NCBI RefSeq assembly: GCF_003853645.1
Contig: NZ_QTPO01000007.1
Coordinates: 143,192-207,191, forward strand
Source: Burkholderia sp. Bp9143
GTDB lineage: Bacteria > Pseudomonadota > Gammaproteobacteria > Burkholderiales > Burkholderiaceae
Reading direction: 5' to 3'
Length of the DNA stretch: 64,000 bases
Position 1 is the stretch's first letter. The number at the start of each line of letters is the position of its first letter. Both the position numbers and the translations under genes were made by a program. The notes beneath the pieces were generated by a model, which was given only the letters and a program-made list of their open reading frames with translations, was not told the origin of the DNA and ran no database searches. Positions 27,824-36,516 of this stretch are shown here, piece after piece.

Positions 27824-29031
27824 ACGATCCCCGCGGCCCGGCGACGTTGGTGACGGATCCCGATGCGTGCACGAACGACGCCGATGCGCTGGCGCGTGCG
27901 ATCGATGCGCTGCGTGCGACGGCTGCCGCGCGCGATCGCGCCGGCGGTCATGCCGCCGACGAGAAGCAGTGGCTCGCCGACGCGGGCCTGCTGACGCTCG
28001 CGGTGCCGCGCGAATTCGGCGGACAGGAAGCCGCATGGCCGGCGATCTACGACACGATCCGGCGGATCGCACGCGTCGACAGCGCGCTCGCGCATCTGGT
28101 CGGGTTCCAGATCCTGCAGGTGGTGAGCGTCGACGTGTGGGGCAGCGCGGCACAGCGCGAACGCTATCTGAGCGGCACGGTCGAGCATCGCTGGTGGTGG
28201 GGCAATGCGGTCAACCCGCTCGACACGCGGCTGGTGGCGACCGCGATGCCGGACGGCGGCTATCGGCTCGACGGCGTGAAGGGATTCTGCTCGGGCACGC
28301 GCGGCTCGCAGCGGATGACCGTGTCCGCGCACGATCCGGAAACGGGGCGTGCCGTGTTCGGCGTGGTGCCGACCGATCGTGACGGGATCACGGTCAACGA
28401 GGACTGGGATCCGATCGGGCAGCGCCAGACCGACAGCGGCAGCGTGCGCTTCGACGGTGTGACGCTCGCGCCGGACGACGTGCTGCACCGGTCCGAGACG
28501 CCGCCGACGCCGCGCGCGACGCTGCGCACGCTGGTGTCGCAGCTTGTCTTGACGAACCTGTTCGTCGGGCTCGCGGAGGGTGCGCTGGCCGAGGCGCGCG
28601 ACTACGTGCTGAAGCACGGCCGGCCGTGGATCAACTCGGGCGTCGCGCAGGCGAGCGACGATCCCTATACGCTGCAGCGCTTCGGTGACATGCGTGTGCA
28701 GGCGGTTGCCGCGGCGTCGCTGGCCGATCGCGCGGCCGTCGAGCTGCAGCGCGCATGGACGCGGCGCGACGCGCTGACGCCCGGCGAACGGGCCGAAGTG
28801 GCGCTCGCCGTGTCAGATGCGAAGATCGTCGCGCAGCGCGCGGCGCTCGACAACGGCGAGGCGCTGTTCGATGCGTGCGGCGCCCGCGCGACGGCCGCGT
28901 CGCTCGGCCTCGACCGGTTCTGGCGCAACGCGCGCACGCATACGCTGCACGATCCGCTCGACTATCGGTTGCGCGACGTCGGCCGGTTCGCGCTGACGGG
29001 GGAGTTGCCGCAGGCGTCGCTTTATACGTAA
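27820..29031 (+). CDS. Acyl-CoA dehydrogenase-fold flavin monooxygenase (DszC/SfnB-like)
   Basis: 403 residues with the acyl-CoA dehydrogenase layout: helical N-domain (about 1-125), beta middle domain (WWGNAVNPLDTRL near 126, GVKGFCSGTRGSQRM near 150) and a long helical C-domain. It lacks the catalytic acyl-CoA Glu context and fits DszC, SfnB and related FMN monooxygenases that act on sulfur compounds. Overlaps the previous gene by 4 nt and ends the operon. Together with the NtaA/DszA-like enzyme it suggests stepwise oxidation of an organosulfur substrate to release sulfite. Confidence 0.8.
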   Translation: MNDPRGPATLVTDPDACTNDADALARAIDALRATAAARDRAGGHAADEKQWLADAGLLTLAVPREFGGQEAAWPAIYDTIRRIARVDSALAHLVGFQILQVVSVDVWGSAAQRERYLSGTVEHRWWWGNAVNPLDTRLVATAMPDGGYRLDGVKGFCSGTRGSQRMTVSAHDPETGRAVFGVVPTDRDGITVNEDWDPIGQRQTDSGSVRFDGVTLAPDDVLHRSETPPTPRATLRTLVSQLVLTNLFVGLAEGALAEARDYVLKHGRPWINSGVAQASDDPYTLQRFGDMRVQAVAAASLADRAAVELQRAWTRRDALTPGERAEVALAVSDAKIVAQRAALDNGEALFDACGARATAASLGLDRFWRNARTHTLHDPLDYRLRDVGRFALTGELPQASLYT

Positions 29032-29047
29032 GTGAGCGCGTGCTCCG

Positions 29048-29851
29048 TCATTGATCGCCGGGAGGCGGGCCTTCCGGCGCCACGGGTGCGGGCCTGCCGG
29101 CCAACGGCGAGCCGCTGTTCGTATCGGCGCGCTTGTATGACGCCAGTTCCTCCGAATAGCGTGCCGTACGCGTCCCGTTCACGTCGTAGTACTCCTCGAC
29201 CGACTTGACCCAGCGGCCGACCGCCGGCGAGTACCAGAACGCCTTGTAGGTCTTGCCGGTCACTTCCACCGTCCCGTTGTTGCGGCTCTGCATCACGATC
29301 GTCGAACCGCCTTCGTTGCGGGATACGCCCGATACGGTCGACTGTCGTGGCGCGGTTTCGGCTTTCCACGTGCCTTCTGCTTCGATCTTGACCGCATCGA
29401 ACTTGCCGCCGGGCACGGTGACGGTATCGGGGCCGATGACCTTGTAATGCGTGTCGTACGCTTCCGATGCGTGCTGCGGATTCGGGTGCGCCTCGCTGTA
29501 GCGGATCGTCCACATCTTGCCGATCGTCAGCGGAAACGCGAGCGGGCGGTTCACCACGGTTTCGGTGCCGTTGACGCTGCGCGCACGGCTCCAGTCCGCG
29601 CCGACGATAAATTCACGGGGCGCCTGTGTCGCGCCGCTCTGCTGCGTTTCGATATAGATATGGTCGGCGGTCGTGCGCTGCACGGATATCTGGTCGCGTG
29701 TCTGGCGCCAGCCGTTCGTGCCGATTTCGACCGTGTTGACGTAGGTCCAGGTGTCGCCCGGCTTCAGCGCCGGGGCGGCGATCGATTGGGCGAGCGCGAC
29801 GCCGGGCACGGCGGCGCACAGTAACAGCGTGGCAAGCGTTTTCTTTTTCAT
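29048..29851 (-). CDS. Exported protein of unknown function
   Basis: 267 residues with a strong signal peptide (MKKKTLATLLLCAAVPGVALA). The mature part begins with a LKPGDTWTYVNT motif found in many Burkholderia exported proteins of unknown role; it looks mostly beta-stranded, with a Pro-rich tail (APVAPEGPPPGDQ). No catalytic motif is visible. It converges with the DszC-like gene, leaving only 16 nt between the stops. Confidence 0.65.
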   Translation of the reverse strand: MKKKTLATLLLCAAVPGVALAQSIAAPALKPGDTWTYVNTVEIGTNGWRQTRDQISVQRTTADHIYIETQQSGATQAPREFIVGADWSRARSVNGTETVVNRPLAFPLTIGKMWTIRYSEAHPNPQHASEAYDTHYKVIGPDTVTVPGGKFDAVKIEAEGTWKAETAPRQSTVSGVSRNEGGSTIVMQSRNNGTVEVTGKTYKAFWYSPAVGRWVKSVEEYYDVNGTRTARYSEELASYKRADTNSGSPLAGRPAPVAPEGPPPGDQ

Positions 29852-30047
29852 GGTGTGTATTGGGGGCCGACGGTCTCGTCGGGCAGCTTAACAACCACAC
29901 CTTTCAATCGGCATGCCGTGTGCCGTGCCGCTGCCGCTCCTTTCATGTCCGGCCATGACGACGCCCGATTACTACAACTGATTGCGCACGACGCGCGCCG
30001 GCCGGCGCGGATCTTCGGCAGACCGGCGCGCCGCCCGACATTGCAGC

Positions 30048-30074
30048 GCCATCGGCGCGGGCCGCGCCGATGGC
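30048..30074 (-). terminator. Hairpin after the adhesin gene, possible terminator
   Basis: GCCATCGGCGCG and CGCGCCGATGGC form a perfect 12-bp stem with a 3-nt loop, about 54 nt beyond the adhesin stop codon in the direction of transcription. There is no T run, so it may be a pause or RNA-stability element instead. Confidence 0.4.
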
Positions 30075-30127
30075 TCGCGTGCTTGCGTCGACCGACGACG
30101 TGCCTACGCTTCGAGACTGGAGGCGGA

Positions 30128-31855
30128 TTACCAGCGATAGCCGACGCCCGCGCCCGCGCCGAACGAGCCGTGACCCGAAACCGCCGTCGTGATCGAGCCT
30201 TTGACGAGCCATTTCGTCGTGGCGACGGACAAGCCGACCGCCATCGCGCTTTGGCCGCCGTACGTGCCGCCGCCGAGCGCGACCACCTTTTCACCCGGCA
30301 GCACGGCCTGCGGCATGTTCGCGATCGCGATCGCGCTTGCGGTGCCCGCGTTGGCGTCCTTGCGGTACTTCGACATTTCCTCGCGGACCGAGTTGATCGC
30401 ACCGTTCAGCTGGCGCACGTTCACGCCATCCGTCGGCGCGGTACCGTCCGCCACGTTGGTCAGCTGACGTTCGGCGCCGGGTGCACCGATCGATACCGTG
30501 TTGTCCCGATCGGCAACCGAATTCGCGCCCAGCGCCACCGCGTTGTTCGCGGTTGCGCGGCTGTTCGTGCCGATCGCTGTCGAGTCCGTGCCGGACACGT
30601 TCGAGCCCGTGCCGATCGCCGTTCCGTTTGCCGCGGTGACTTTCGAATTCGTGCCGATGGCCGTGCCGTTGGCCGCCGTGACGGTCGAATTCACGCCGAC
30701 ACCCGTACCGTTGTCGCCCGACACGTTCGAGCCGTTGCCGATCGCCGTGCCGTTCGTCGCTGTGACCGACGTGCTCGTGCCGATCGCGGTGTCCGTCGGG
30801 TCCGTTACGGTGCCGCTCGGGACGCTAGACGAAATCTTGCCGACGGTCGTCGTGAGGTTGGCCAGGTCCGCCGTCAGCGTCGACACTTGATTGGCGATCG
30901 AAAAGAGCTGGGAGCCGTTCACCGCATCCGTGCTGGTCGCGCTGATCGCGCCGGCCGCGACGTTGACGATCTGCCGCTCGGCACCGGCGCTGCCCACGCT
31001 CACCACGCCGACCGGCGTGCCCGCGAAGCCGCTGTAGGTCACGCCGTTGAGCGCCGCGCTGCTGACGGTGGTATAGGCACGCGTGGTCGCATTCGAGCCC
31101 AGTGCGACGGAATTCGCGTCGGCGGCGTTCGCACCTTCGCCGATGGCGACCGCGTTCGTGGCGGAGGCCGTCGCACGCGCAATGGCGACGCTGCCGGTAG
31201 CGGATGCCGAGCTGTCGACGCCGAGCGCGACCGCATCGGCCGCGCCCGCGTTGGCCTGAAAGCCGAGCGCCGTACCGCCCGCTGCAATGCTGCCCTTGCC
31301 CACGGCCGTCGAGAATGTTGCGGTGGCGCTCGCACCTTGCCCGACCGCCGTTGACTGGTCGACCGCCGACGCGCCCTGGCCGAAGGCGGACGCCGTTGCG
31401 CCGTTCGCGATGGCGCCGTTGCCGACCGCCGTCGCTTGAGTGCCGACTGCGCTCGAGACCGCCCCCATCGCAGTCGCCTGGTCGCCGGTTGCCACCGCAT
31501 TTCCGCCGATGGCCGTCGCGAGCGTACCGGTCGCGGCCGCCATGCGGCCGATCGCGACGGTCTCGCTATAGGCGCCGGTCGACGAGCCCGAATTCGCGGC
31601 TGCCGCCGTGCCGATCGCGACGTTGTCGCAGCCGGTTGCCGTGGCCGGATACGTGCTGCTTCCCGAAATGGCGATGTTGCCGACGCAGCCCCCCGACGTT
31701 TCGGTCGACGTGCCGTTCTGCACATAGTCGGCTCGCGCGGGCGCGGCAGCAGCGAAGGCGACCATGGCCGCGCTGACCGTGACGGCAAGCGCGACCTTCG
31801 ATTTCCTCGGTGCGCGTTGTGCCGAATTTCCCAACCCTCGTTGATTCTCGTTCAT
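30128..31855 (-). CDS. YadA-like trimeric autotransporter adhesin
   Basis: 575 residues. ATG 31855 follows AGGA at 8 nt and gives a long signal peptide ending near APARADY. Then comes a first head of about 14-residue YadA repeats (TAIGxxAxAxGxxAxAxG style, about 65-285), a first neck (AERQIVNVAAGAISATSTDAVNG near 325), a short coiled stalk (LFSIANQVSTLTADLANL), a second head with regular TAIGTNSxVTAANG repeats (about 385-480), a second neck (ERQLTNVADG), a stalk, and the YadA anchor domain (last 65 residues, ending FGAGAGVGYRW). Three copies assemble a 12-strand outer-membrane barrel exposing heads for adhesion. Small for the class. Confidence 0.9.
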   Translation of the reverse strand: MNENQRGLGNSAQRAPRKSKVALAVTVSAAMVAFAAAAPARADYVQNGTSTETSGGCVGNIAISGSSTYPATATGCDNVAIGTAAAANSGSSTGAYSETVAIGRMAAATGTLATAIGGNAVATGDQATAMGAVSSAVGTQATAVGNGAIANGATASAFGQGASAVDQSTAVGQGASATATFSTAVGKGSIAAGGTALGFQANAGAADAVALGVDSSASATGSVAIARATASATNAVAIGEGANAADANSVALGSNATTRAYTTVSSAALNGVTYSGFAGTPVGVVSVGSAGAERQIVNVAAGAISATSTDAVNGSQLFSIANQVSTLTADLANLTTTVGKISSSVPSGTVTDPTDTAIGTSTSVTATNGTAIGNGSNVSGDNGTGVGVNSTVTAANGTAIGTNSKVTAANGTAIGTGSNVSGTDSTAIGTNSRATANNAVALGANSVADRDNTVSIGAPGAERQLTNVADGTAPTDGVNVRQLNGAINSVREEMSKYRKDANAGTASAIAIANMPQAVLPGEKVVALGGGTYGGQSAMAVGLSVATTKWLVKGSITTAVSGHGSFGAGAGVGYRW

Positions 31856-32479
31856 TTGTTTTCCTAGGCTCGATGTAAAAATCGTGTTGTGGCTTGCACG
31901 GCCCCGCTCGCAATGTCCCGGTCGCATCGATTCGTCCGTGTCTCCTTCATGACAGGCGTCAAGACTTTTGACTGACTGAATGAAAGGTCTACTAATCAAA
32001 TTCGACATTCGCCGGTTGTGCGGCAAACGGGAAGCGGATCTTGAGTGCTGCTACTTGCTGCAGTCACGGTCGGTTCGAACTCCACCGATACGAAGCTCGA
32101 ATTGCGACGACGCATTTTGATCGGCTGCGGTCGCGCAGATGTTTGCCAGGGCGGCTGAACGCTATGTTTCGGGAGAAATTCGTTTGGTGACGTGCACGAT
32201 GAAACAGCGGGCGATCGCGAGTGCCGCGCAGTCGCATTGCCCGATGATCATGCGTCGGCTGGTGGAGAGGGGAAGGCGAGTGCGCTGCGCCACGCGATAC
32301 CGCGATGCGCTTTCGCGAACGGAATGCACGCGATCCGGATGCCAACCGTGCGGTGTATGGCATCCGCTGCCGGAATGCGTGCGGTCACGCGACAGGCCGC
32401 ACCGACTGTTGCTTGCCGGCCGGCCGCACGAAGACCGGCATCCTGGCGCTGGCCTTCCCGGTCTGCGTCGTTCAGTGCG
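31856..32479. other. Gene-free interval upstream of the adhesin
   Basis: About 620 bases without a convincing gene. The part next to 31856 should hold the adhesin promoter (minus strand). The centre has uneven, lower-GC sequence with several short frames in all directions; none has a ribosome site with a protein-like product. Confidence 0.4.
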
Positions 32480-33328
32480 TCACTGCGCCGGCAACGCGTT
32501 CGCCAGCGCCCGCATCGCGTCCGCCGTCTCCGGATTCGCCGGGAAAAACGCCTCGATCGCGAGCTCCGACAGCGTGACGTCGACCGGCGTGCCGAACACC
32601 GTCGTCGTGCTGAAGAACGTCAGCTCGCCGGCTGCCGTGCGCAGCCGCAGCGGCACCGCGATGTCCGCGTAGTCGGTGCGCGCAGGCGTGTCGTCGGGCT
32701 GGCCGGCCGGTACCGGATACGTGGCGAGTTCGTCACGCAATGCATGCAGCGTGTGGTCGCCGCTCGCGTCGATCTGCCGCTGCAGACGGTGCAGGATATG
32801 CGCGCGCCATTCGTGCCAGTTGACGATCTGCGCCGCGAGGCCGTCCGGGTGCAGGCTCAGGCGCAGCACGTTGACGGGCGGCTGCAGCAGCGCCGGATCG
32901 GCCTGCGCGACCAGCGCACCGAGCATCCGGTTCGCGGCGAGCAGCGTCCAGTGGCGATCCACCGCGAGCGCCGGGTAGGGCTCGTGGCCACGCAGCACGG
33001 CCTCGACCGCGTGGCGCGCCGCGTCGAGTTGCGGATCGGAGAATGGCCGCTCGCGAAACAGCGGCGCAAAGCCTGCCGCGACGAGCAGCGCATTGCGCTC
33101 GCGCAGCGGCACGTCGAGGCGCTCCGCGAGATGCAGCACCATGTCGCGACTCGGTTGCGCGCGACCCGATTCGACGAAGCTCAGGTGCCGTGCGGACACC
33201 TCCGCCTCGAGCGCGAGCGCCATCTGGCTCAGGCGCCGGCGTTGACGCCAGGTGCGCAGCAGCGGGCCGATGCCGGACGGGCGGCCGGCGGACCGGGGGA
33301 GCGACGGGAGGGCGGCGGTCGAGTTCAT
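32480..33328 (-). CDS. XRE-family regulator with MmyB-like ligand-binding domain
   Basis: 282 residues. The N-terminus (about 18-75) is a Cro/C1-type helix-turn-helix (LLRTWRQRRRLSQMALALEA ... ARHLSFVESGRAQPS). The rest matches the MmyB-like/MLTR ligand-binding domain: NALLVAAGFAPLFRE near 80, HWTLLAANRMLGAL near 126, and NWHEWRAHILHRL near 168. Such proteins in actinobacteria and Burkholderia often control an adjacent oxidoreductase. Here the upstream position where a divergent target would lie is occupied by the TnpB element, so the natural neighbour may have been displaced. ATG 33328 has GGAG nine nt upstream. Confidence 0.82.
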   Translation of the reverse strand: MNSTAALPSLPRSAGRPSGIGPLLRTWRQRRRLSQMALALEAEVSARHLSFVESGRAQPSRDMVLHLAERLDVPLRERNALLVAAGFAPLFRERPFSDPQLDAARHAVEAVLRGHEPYPALAVDRHWTLLAANRMLGALVAQADPALLQPPVNVLRLSLHPDGLAAQIVNWHEWRAHILHRLQRQIDASGDHTLHALRDELATYPVPAGQPDDTPARTDYADIAVPLRLRTAAGELTFFSTTTVFGTPVDVTLSELAIEAFFPANPETADAMRALANALPAQ

Positions 33329-33447
33329 CAGAATTTGCTCCGAGAAACCCCGCCATTTCCCCCAAGGGGACTTCCTTCGGGGCGGATGGCGGGAAGGAAA
33401 GGAGTGCGGTTGACAGGCAGCTTCTTCCACGGGTTAGGATCACCGGC

Positions 33448-34500
33448 ATGATTCTTGTCTACCGCTACCGGGTGAAGTCGCTCAACGGACTGCTCAACAA
33501 GCAGAGCCGAGCGGTGAACTACGTCTGGAACTTCTGCAACGATACGCAGAAGCACGCGGTCAAGTGGAGCAAGAAGTGGCCGACGGGTTTCGACTTGAAT
33601 GTGCTCACCACCGGCAGCAGTAAGGAACTCGGCATCCACTCCGGCACGATCAACGCGACGTGCGAGCAATACGCGAAGTCGCGCAGTCGGAACCGTCGGC
33701 CCTACCTGCGCTATCGCGGCAGGAAATTGCTGGGCTGGGTGCCGCTGAAGGGCCGCGACCTGAAGCGCGAGGGCGATGCGTTTCGCTTTGGCGGTAACAC
33801 CTTTCGCGTATTCAATAGCCGACCGCTTCCCGAGGGCAAGATCAAGGACGGAACCAACTTCGCGCAGGATGCCCGCGGCAACTGGTTTCTCAACATCGTG
33901 ATCGAGATGTCTGATGTTCAGGCACGCCCGATCCGTTCCGGTGTCGGCATCGATCTCGGCCTGAAAGACTTCGGCACACTTTCGACCGGCGAGAAACTGC
34001 CGAACGACCAATTCGGCCGACGTGCGGCCGAGAAGCTCGCGAAAGCGCAACGGGCGCGAAAGCACAAGCGGCATATCGCGAAGCTGCACGCGAAGGTCGC
34101 GAATGCCCGTGCCGATTTCCAACACAAGCTCGCGCTCGATCTGGTGCGGCGTTTCGATTACATCGCGGTCGGCAACGTGTCGGCCGCGAAGCTCGCCAGA
34201 ACCAGGATGGCGAAGAGCGTCTACGACGCATCCTGGTCGTCCTTCCGGGACAAGCTCCGTTACAAGGCGATCGCGCACGGGGCCACGTTCGAGGAAGTCG
34301 ACGAAAGCGGTTCCACCCAGTCCTGTTCGTCGTGCGGATCGAAAGACAGCACGACGCGGCCGAAAGGTATCGCGGGACTGCAAATAAGGGAATGGAAGTG
34401 CAGTAGCTGTGGTGTCGTGCATGATCGTGATACCAATGCTGCGCTGAACATTCTCCGATGCGGACGTGCATCGCCAGGTGTGGGAATCCACCGCCTTTAG
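33448..34500 (+). CDS. tnpB: TnpB RNA-guided nuclease (IS200/IS605 family), noncanonical RuvC-II site
   Basis: 350 residues, an OrfB/TnpB protein. The RuvC-I Asp169 (GVGIDLGLKDF), zinc finger Cys293, Cys296, Cys318, Cys321, and RuvC-III Asp pair (HDRDTNAA, 326-331) are intact. Where most TnpB proteins have Glu in an I-x-V-E-D-L motif (RuvC-II), this one reads Y-I-A-V-G-N-V (Gly242). A Glu at 286 (FEEVDES, just before the zinc finger) may take over, as reported for TnpB lineages with rearranged active sites. Function in the family: cutting DNA at the vacated transposon site, guided by the omega RNA made from the element's right end. ATG 33448 is the family start; the open frame continues upstream but into XRE antisense sequence. 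Confidence 0.85.
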   Translation: MILVYRYRVKSLNGLLNKQSRAVNYVWNFCNDTQKHAVKWSKKWPTGFDLNVLTTGSSKELGIHSGTINATCEQYAKSRSRNRRPYLRYRGRKLLGWVPLKGRDLKREGDAFRFGGNTFRVFNSRPLPEGKIKDGTNFAQDARGNWFLNIVIEMSDVQARPIRSGVGIDLGLKDFGTLSTGEKLPNDQFGRRAAEKLAKAQRARKHKRHIAKLHAKVANARADFQHKLALDLVRRFDYIAVGNVSAAKLARTRMAKSVYDASWSSFRDKLRYKAIAHGATFEEVDESGSTQSCSSCGSKDSTTRPKGIAGLQIREWKCSSCGVVHDRDTNAALNILRCGRASPGVGIHRL

Positions 34501-34517
34501 GCGGAGGAGAACGCCAA
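33448..34517 (+). mobile_element. IS200/IS605-type element carrying tnpB only
   Basis: Contains a full-length tnpB and a right-end hairpin CCGCC-TTTA-GGCGG around 34490-34504, typical of these elements; the right end is probably close to 34517. No tnpA (Y1 transposase) is present, so it can move only with help. The left end is not clear but should lie between about 33350 and 33448. Single-strand transposition makes no target duplication, and none is seen. Confidence 0.7.
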
Positions 34518-34530
34518 GAGGACGATGATA
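34400..34530 (+). ncRNA. Putative omega RNA (TnpB guide RNA) region
   Basis: In this family the scaffold RNA covers the 3' end of tnpB and the right end, with the guide taken from flanking DNA just beyond the element. The hairpin CCGCC-TTTA-GGCGG next to the tnpB stop is the expected end structure, so the guide would start near 34518. Boundaries are approximate. Confidence 0.45.
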
Positions 34531-34775
34531 GGCAATCCCCCGCGCGCCGGGCATTACCCGTGAGGTAAGCATTCCGGATTGGCGTGCGTCACCGAGGCCG
34601 CAGGACGCCCGCCCGGGTCTCCCTTCCGCCCCCGCAATTCGTGCCCTGACGCCCCCCGACGCTGCGTTACCATAGCCCTCGTGCCGCCTGAGAGGCGGCA
34701 TCGGACCCTGCGATCTGAACGCCCGGGCCGGACGCCGCACACATTCATAACAAGGCAGTCCAGGGGAATCCAGCA

Positions 34776-35729
34776 ATGAAAAAACTCGCCGTCCGCGTCG
34801 CCTGCGTGGCGATGCTCGCACTCGCCGCGACCAGCGGCCACGCGCAAACCGAAACCGCGCAGGTCGAAATGAGGGCCGCCGCCGCGGCCGCCAACAAGGC
34901 CGTCGTGAACGGGCCGGCCGATATCGACGTGAAGCACGAAGCGGTGCTGAAGCTGAAGGCGGGCGAATCGTTCGTGCCGGCCGCCGAAGCCGGCCGCTAC
35001 CTGCGCTCGATGGGCAACTCGATCGACGAATCGAAGCTGGTCGGCCTCGTGCTGCCCGAGGATCCGGACGCCGACTGGATCTCGGTCGTGTCGTTCGAGC
35101 CGAGCGGCTACATCCGCGACGACGACGCGAAGGACTGGAAACCCGACGAATTGCTGAAGAGCCTGCAGGCTGGCACCGAGAAAGACAACCCGGCGCGCAA
35201 GGAGCGCGGGCTACCCGAAAACGAGGTGGTCGGCTGGGCGCAGGCCCCCGCGTACGATGCGGGCACGCACCGGCTCGTGTGGTCCGCGATCATCCGCCAC
35301 AAGGACGCGGCCGCGAACGCGGAGAACGAAGGCGTGAACTACCGGACGCTCGTGCTCGGCCGCGATGGCTACCTGTCGCTGACGATGGTGTCGAGGCTCG
35401 CCGACCTGCCGACGTACAAGGCCTCGGCCGACGACCTGCTTGCGAACATCCGCTTCAACGACGGCAAGCGCTACGCCGATTTCAACCAGTCGACGGACCA
35501 CGTCGCCGAGTACGGCCTCGCGGCGCTGATCGTCGGCGTCGGCGCGAAGAAGCTTGGCCTGCTCGCGCTGATCGGCGCGTTCGCCGTGAAGTTCTTCAAG
35601 ATCGGCGCGGTCGCGCTGCTCGCTGCCGGCGCGGGGCTGAAGCGCTTCTTCGGGCGTAAGCCGAAGGCAGCCGCGGTACCGGTCGTCGCCGATGCGTCCG
35701 GCACGCCGGAGACGGAGCGCAAGGCATGA
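34776..35729 (+). CDS. DUF2167 family exported membrane protein
   Basis: 317 residues: signal peptide (to about residue 24, SGHAQ), a periplasmic domain with the DUF2167 marks (SGYIRDDDAKDW near 110, NEVVGWAQAPAYDAGTHRLVW near 149, VNYRTLVLGRDGYL near 186), then hydrophobic helices at about 245-290 and a basic tail (KRFFGRKPKA). The family has no known function. ATG 34776 follows AGGGGAA. It overlaps the S2P-like gene by 4 nt (ATGA), so the two products are probably made and act together. Confidence 0.82.
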   Translation: MKKLAVRVACVAMLALAATSGHAQTETAQVEMRAAAAAANKAVVNGPADIDVKHEAVLKLKAGESFVPAAEAGRYLRSMGNSIDESKLVGLVLPEDPDADWISVVSFEPSGYIRDDDAKDWKPDELLKSLQAGTEKDNPARKERGLPENEVVGWAQAPAYDAGTHRLVWSAIIRHKDAAANAENEGVNYRTLVLGRDGYLSLTMVSRLADLPTYKASADDLLANIRFNDGKRYADFNQSTDHVAEYGLAALIVGVGAKKLGLLALIGAFAVKFFKIGAVALLAAGAGLKRFFGRKPKAAAVPVVADASGTPETERKA

Positions 35730-36451
35730 CGAAACTGCTGCTGCTGATCTTCGGCGGCCTGAAGCTCGGCAAGGTGCTCATGTCGGCGGGCACCATGCTG
35801 GTGTCGATCGCGGTCTACGCGCTGTTCTACGGCTGGCGCTTCGCGGCCGGGTTCGTCGCGCTGCTGCTGGTCCACGAAGCCGGTCACTACGTGGCCGCGC
35901 AGCGGCGCGGGCTCGACGTCGGGCTGCCGACGTTCATCCCGTTCGTCGGCGCGTGGATCCAGCTGAAGGAGATGCCGCACGACGCCGAAACCGAGGCGTA
36001 CGTCGGGCTGGCCGGGCCGTTCGTCGGCACGCTCGGCGCGCTGGCCTGCTACGCGGCCGCGCGGCACTACGACAGCAACCTGCTGCTCGCGCTCGCCTAT
36101 ACGGGTTTCTTCCTGAACCTGTTCAACATGATTCCGCTGTCGCCGTTCGACGGCGGGCGCATCACCGCTGTGCTGTCGCCGCGCATCTGGTTCGCGGGCG
36201 TGCCCGTGCTGATCGCGCTGTTCGCATATCGGCCGAGCCCGCTCCTGATCGTGATGGCGATCCTCGCGCTGCCGCAGTTGAAGCGCGCATGGCGCTACGA
36301 TCCCGATGCGCCGGAAAACCGCGCGTACTACGCGACGTCGGTCGAGACGAAGACGACCTACGCGCTTTGCTACGTCGGCCTGCTCGCGTTTCTCGCGCTG
36401 ATGACGTCCGGCGTGCACGACATGCTGCGCGTCGCGCATTCCGCGGCCTGA
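35726..36451 (+). CDS. Site-2 protease-like (M50) membrane metalloprotease
   Basis: 241 residues with about six hydrophobic segments. Zinc-site motif HEAGH at residues 50-54 in a membrane helix, and the second motif NLFNMIPLSPFDGGRI near residue 133 supplying the third ligand (Asp), as in S2P proteases. It lacks PDZ domains, unlike RseP. Likely cleaves a membrane protein within the bilayer; the coupled DUF2167 protein is a candidate partner or substrate, which is inference only. Starts inside the stop codon of the upstream gene. Confidence 0.82.
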   Translation: MTKLLLLIFGGLKLGKVLMSAGTMLVSIAVYALFYGWRFAAGFVALLLVHEAGHYVAAQRRGLDVGLPTFIPFVGAWIQLKEMPHDAETEAYVGLAGPFVGTLGALACYAAARHYDSNLLLALAYTGFFLNLFNMIPLSPFDGGRITAVLSPRIWFAGVPVLIALFAYRPSPLLIVMAILALPQLKRAWRYDPDAPENRAYYATSVETKTTYALCYVGLLAFLALMTSGVHDMLRVAHSAA

Positions 36452-36516
36452 TGTCAGGACGGCGGCGCGCTTGCGCGCGGCCGCCGTCGTCGTCTTCCTT
36501 CCATTCCCGCCGAGGC

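Noticed and set aside
30590..30790. Regular repeats resembling a CRISPR array
   Set aside because: They are imperfect 42-bp units encoding adhesin head repeats in frame, without unique spacers.
32064..32363. 99-codon minus-strand frame in the adhesin upstream region
   Set aside because: No ribosome site, Arg-rich and no recognisable fold.
33043..33447. N-terminal extension of tnpB
   Set aside because: It lies antisense to the XRE gene and has an unnatural Arg/Ala composition; TnpB proteins begin with the strand seen from 33448.
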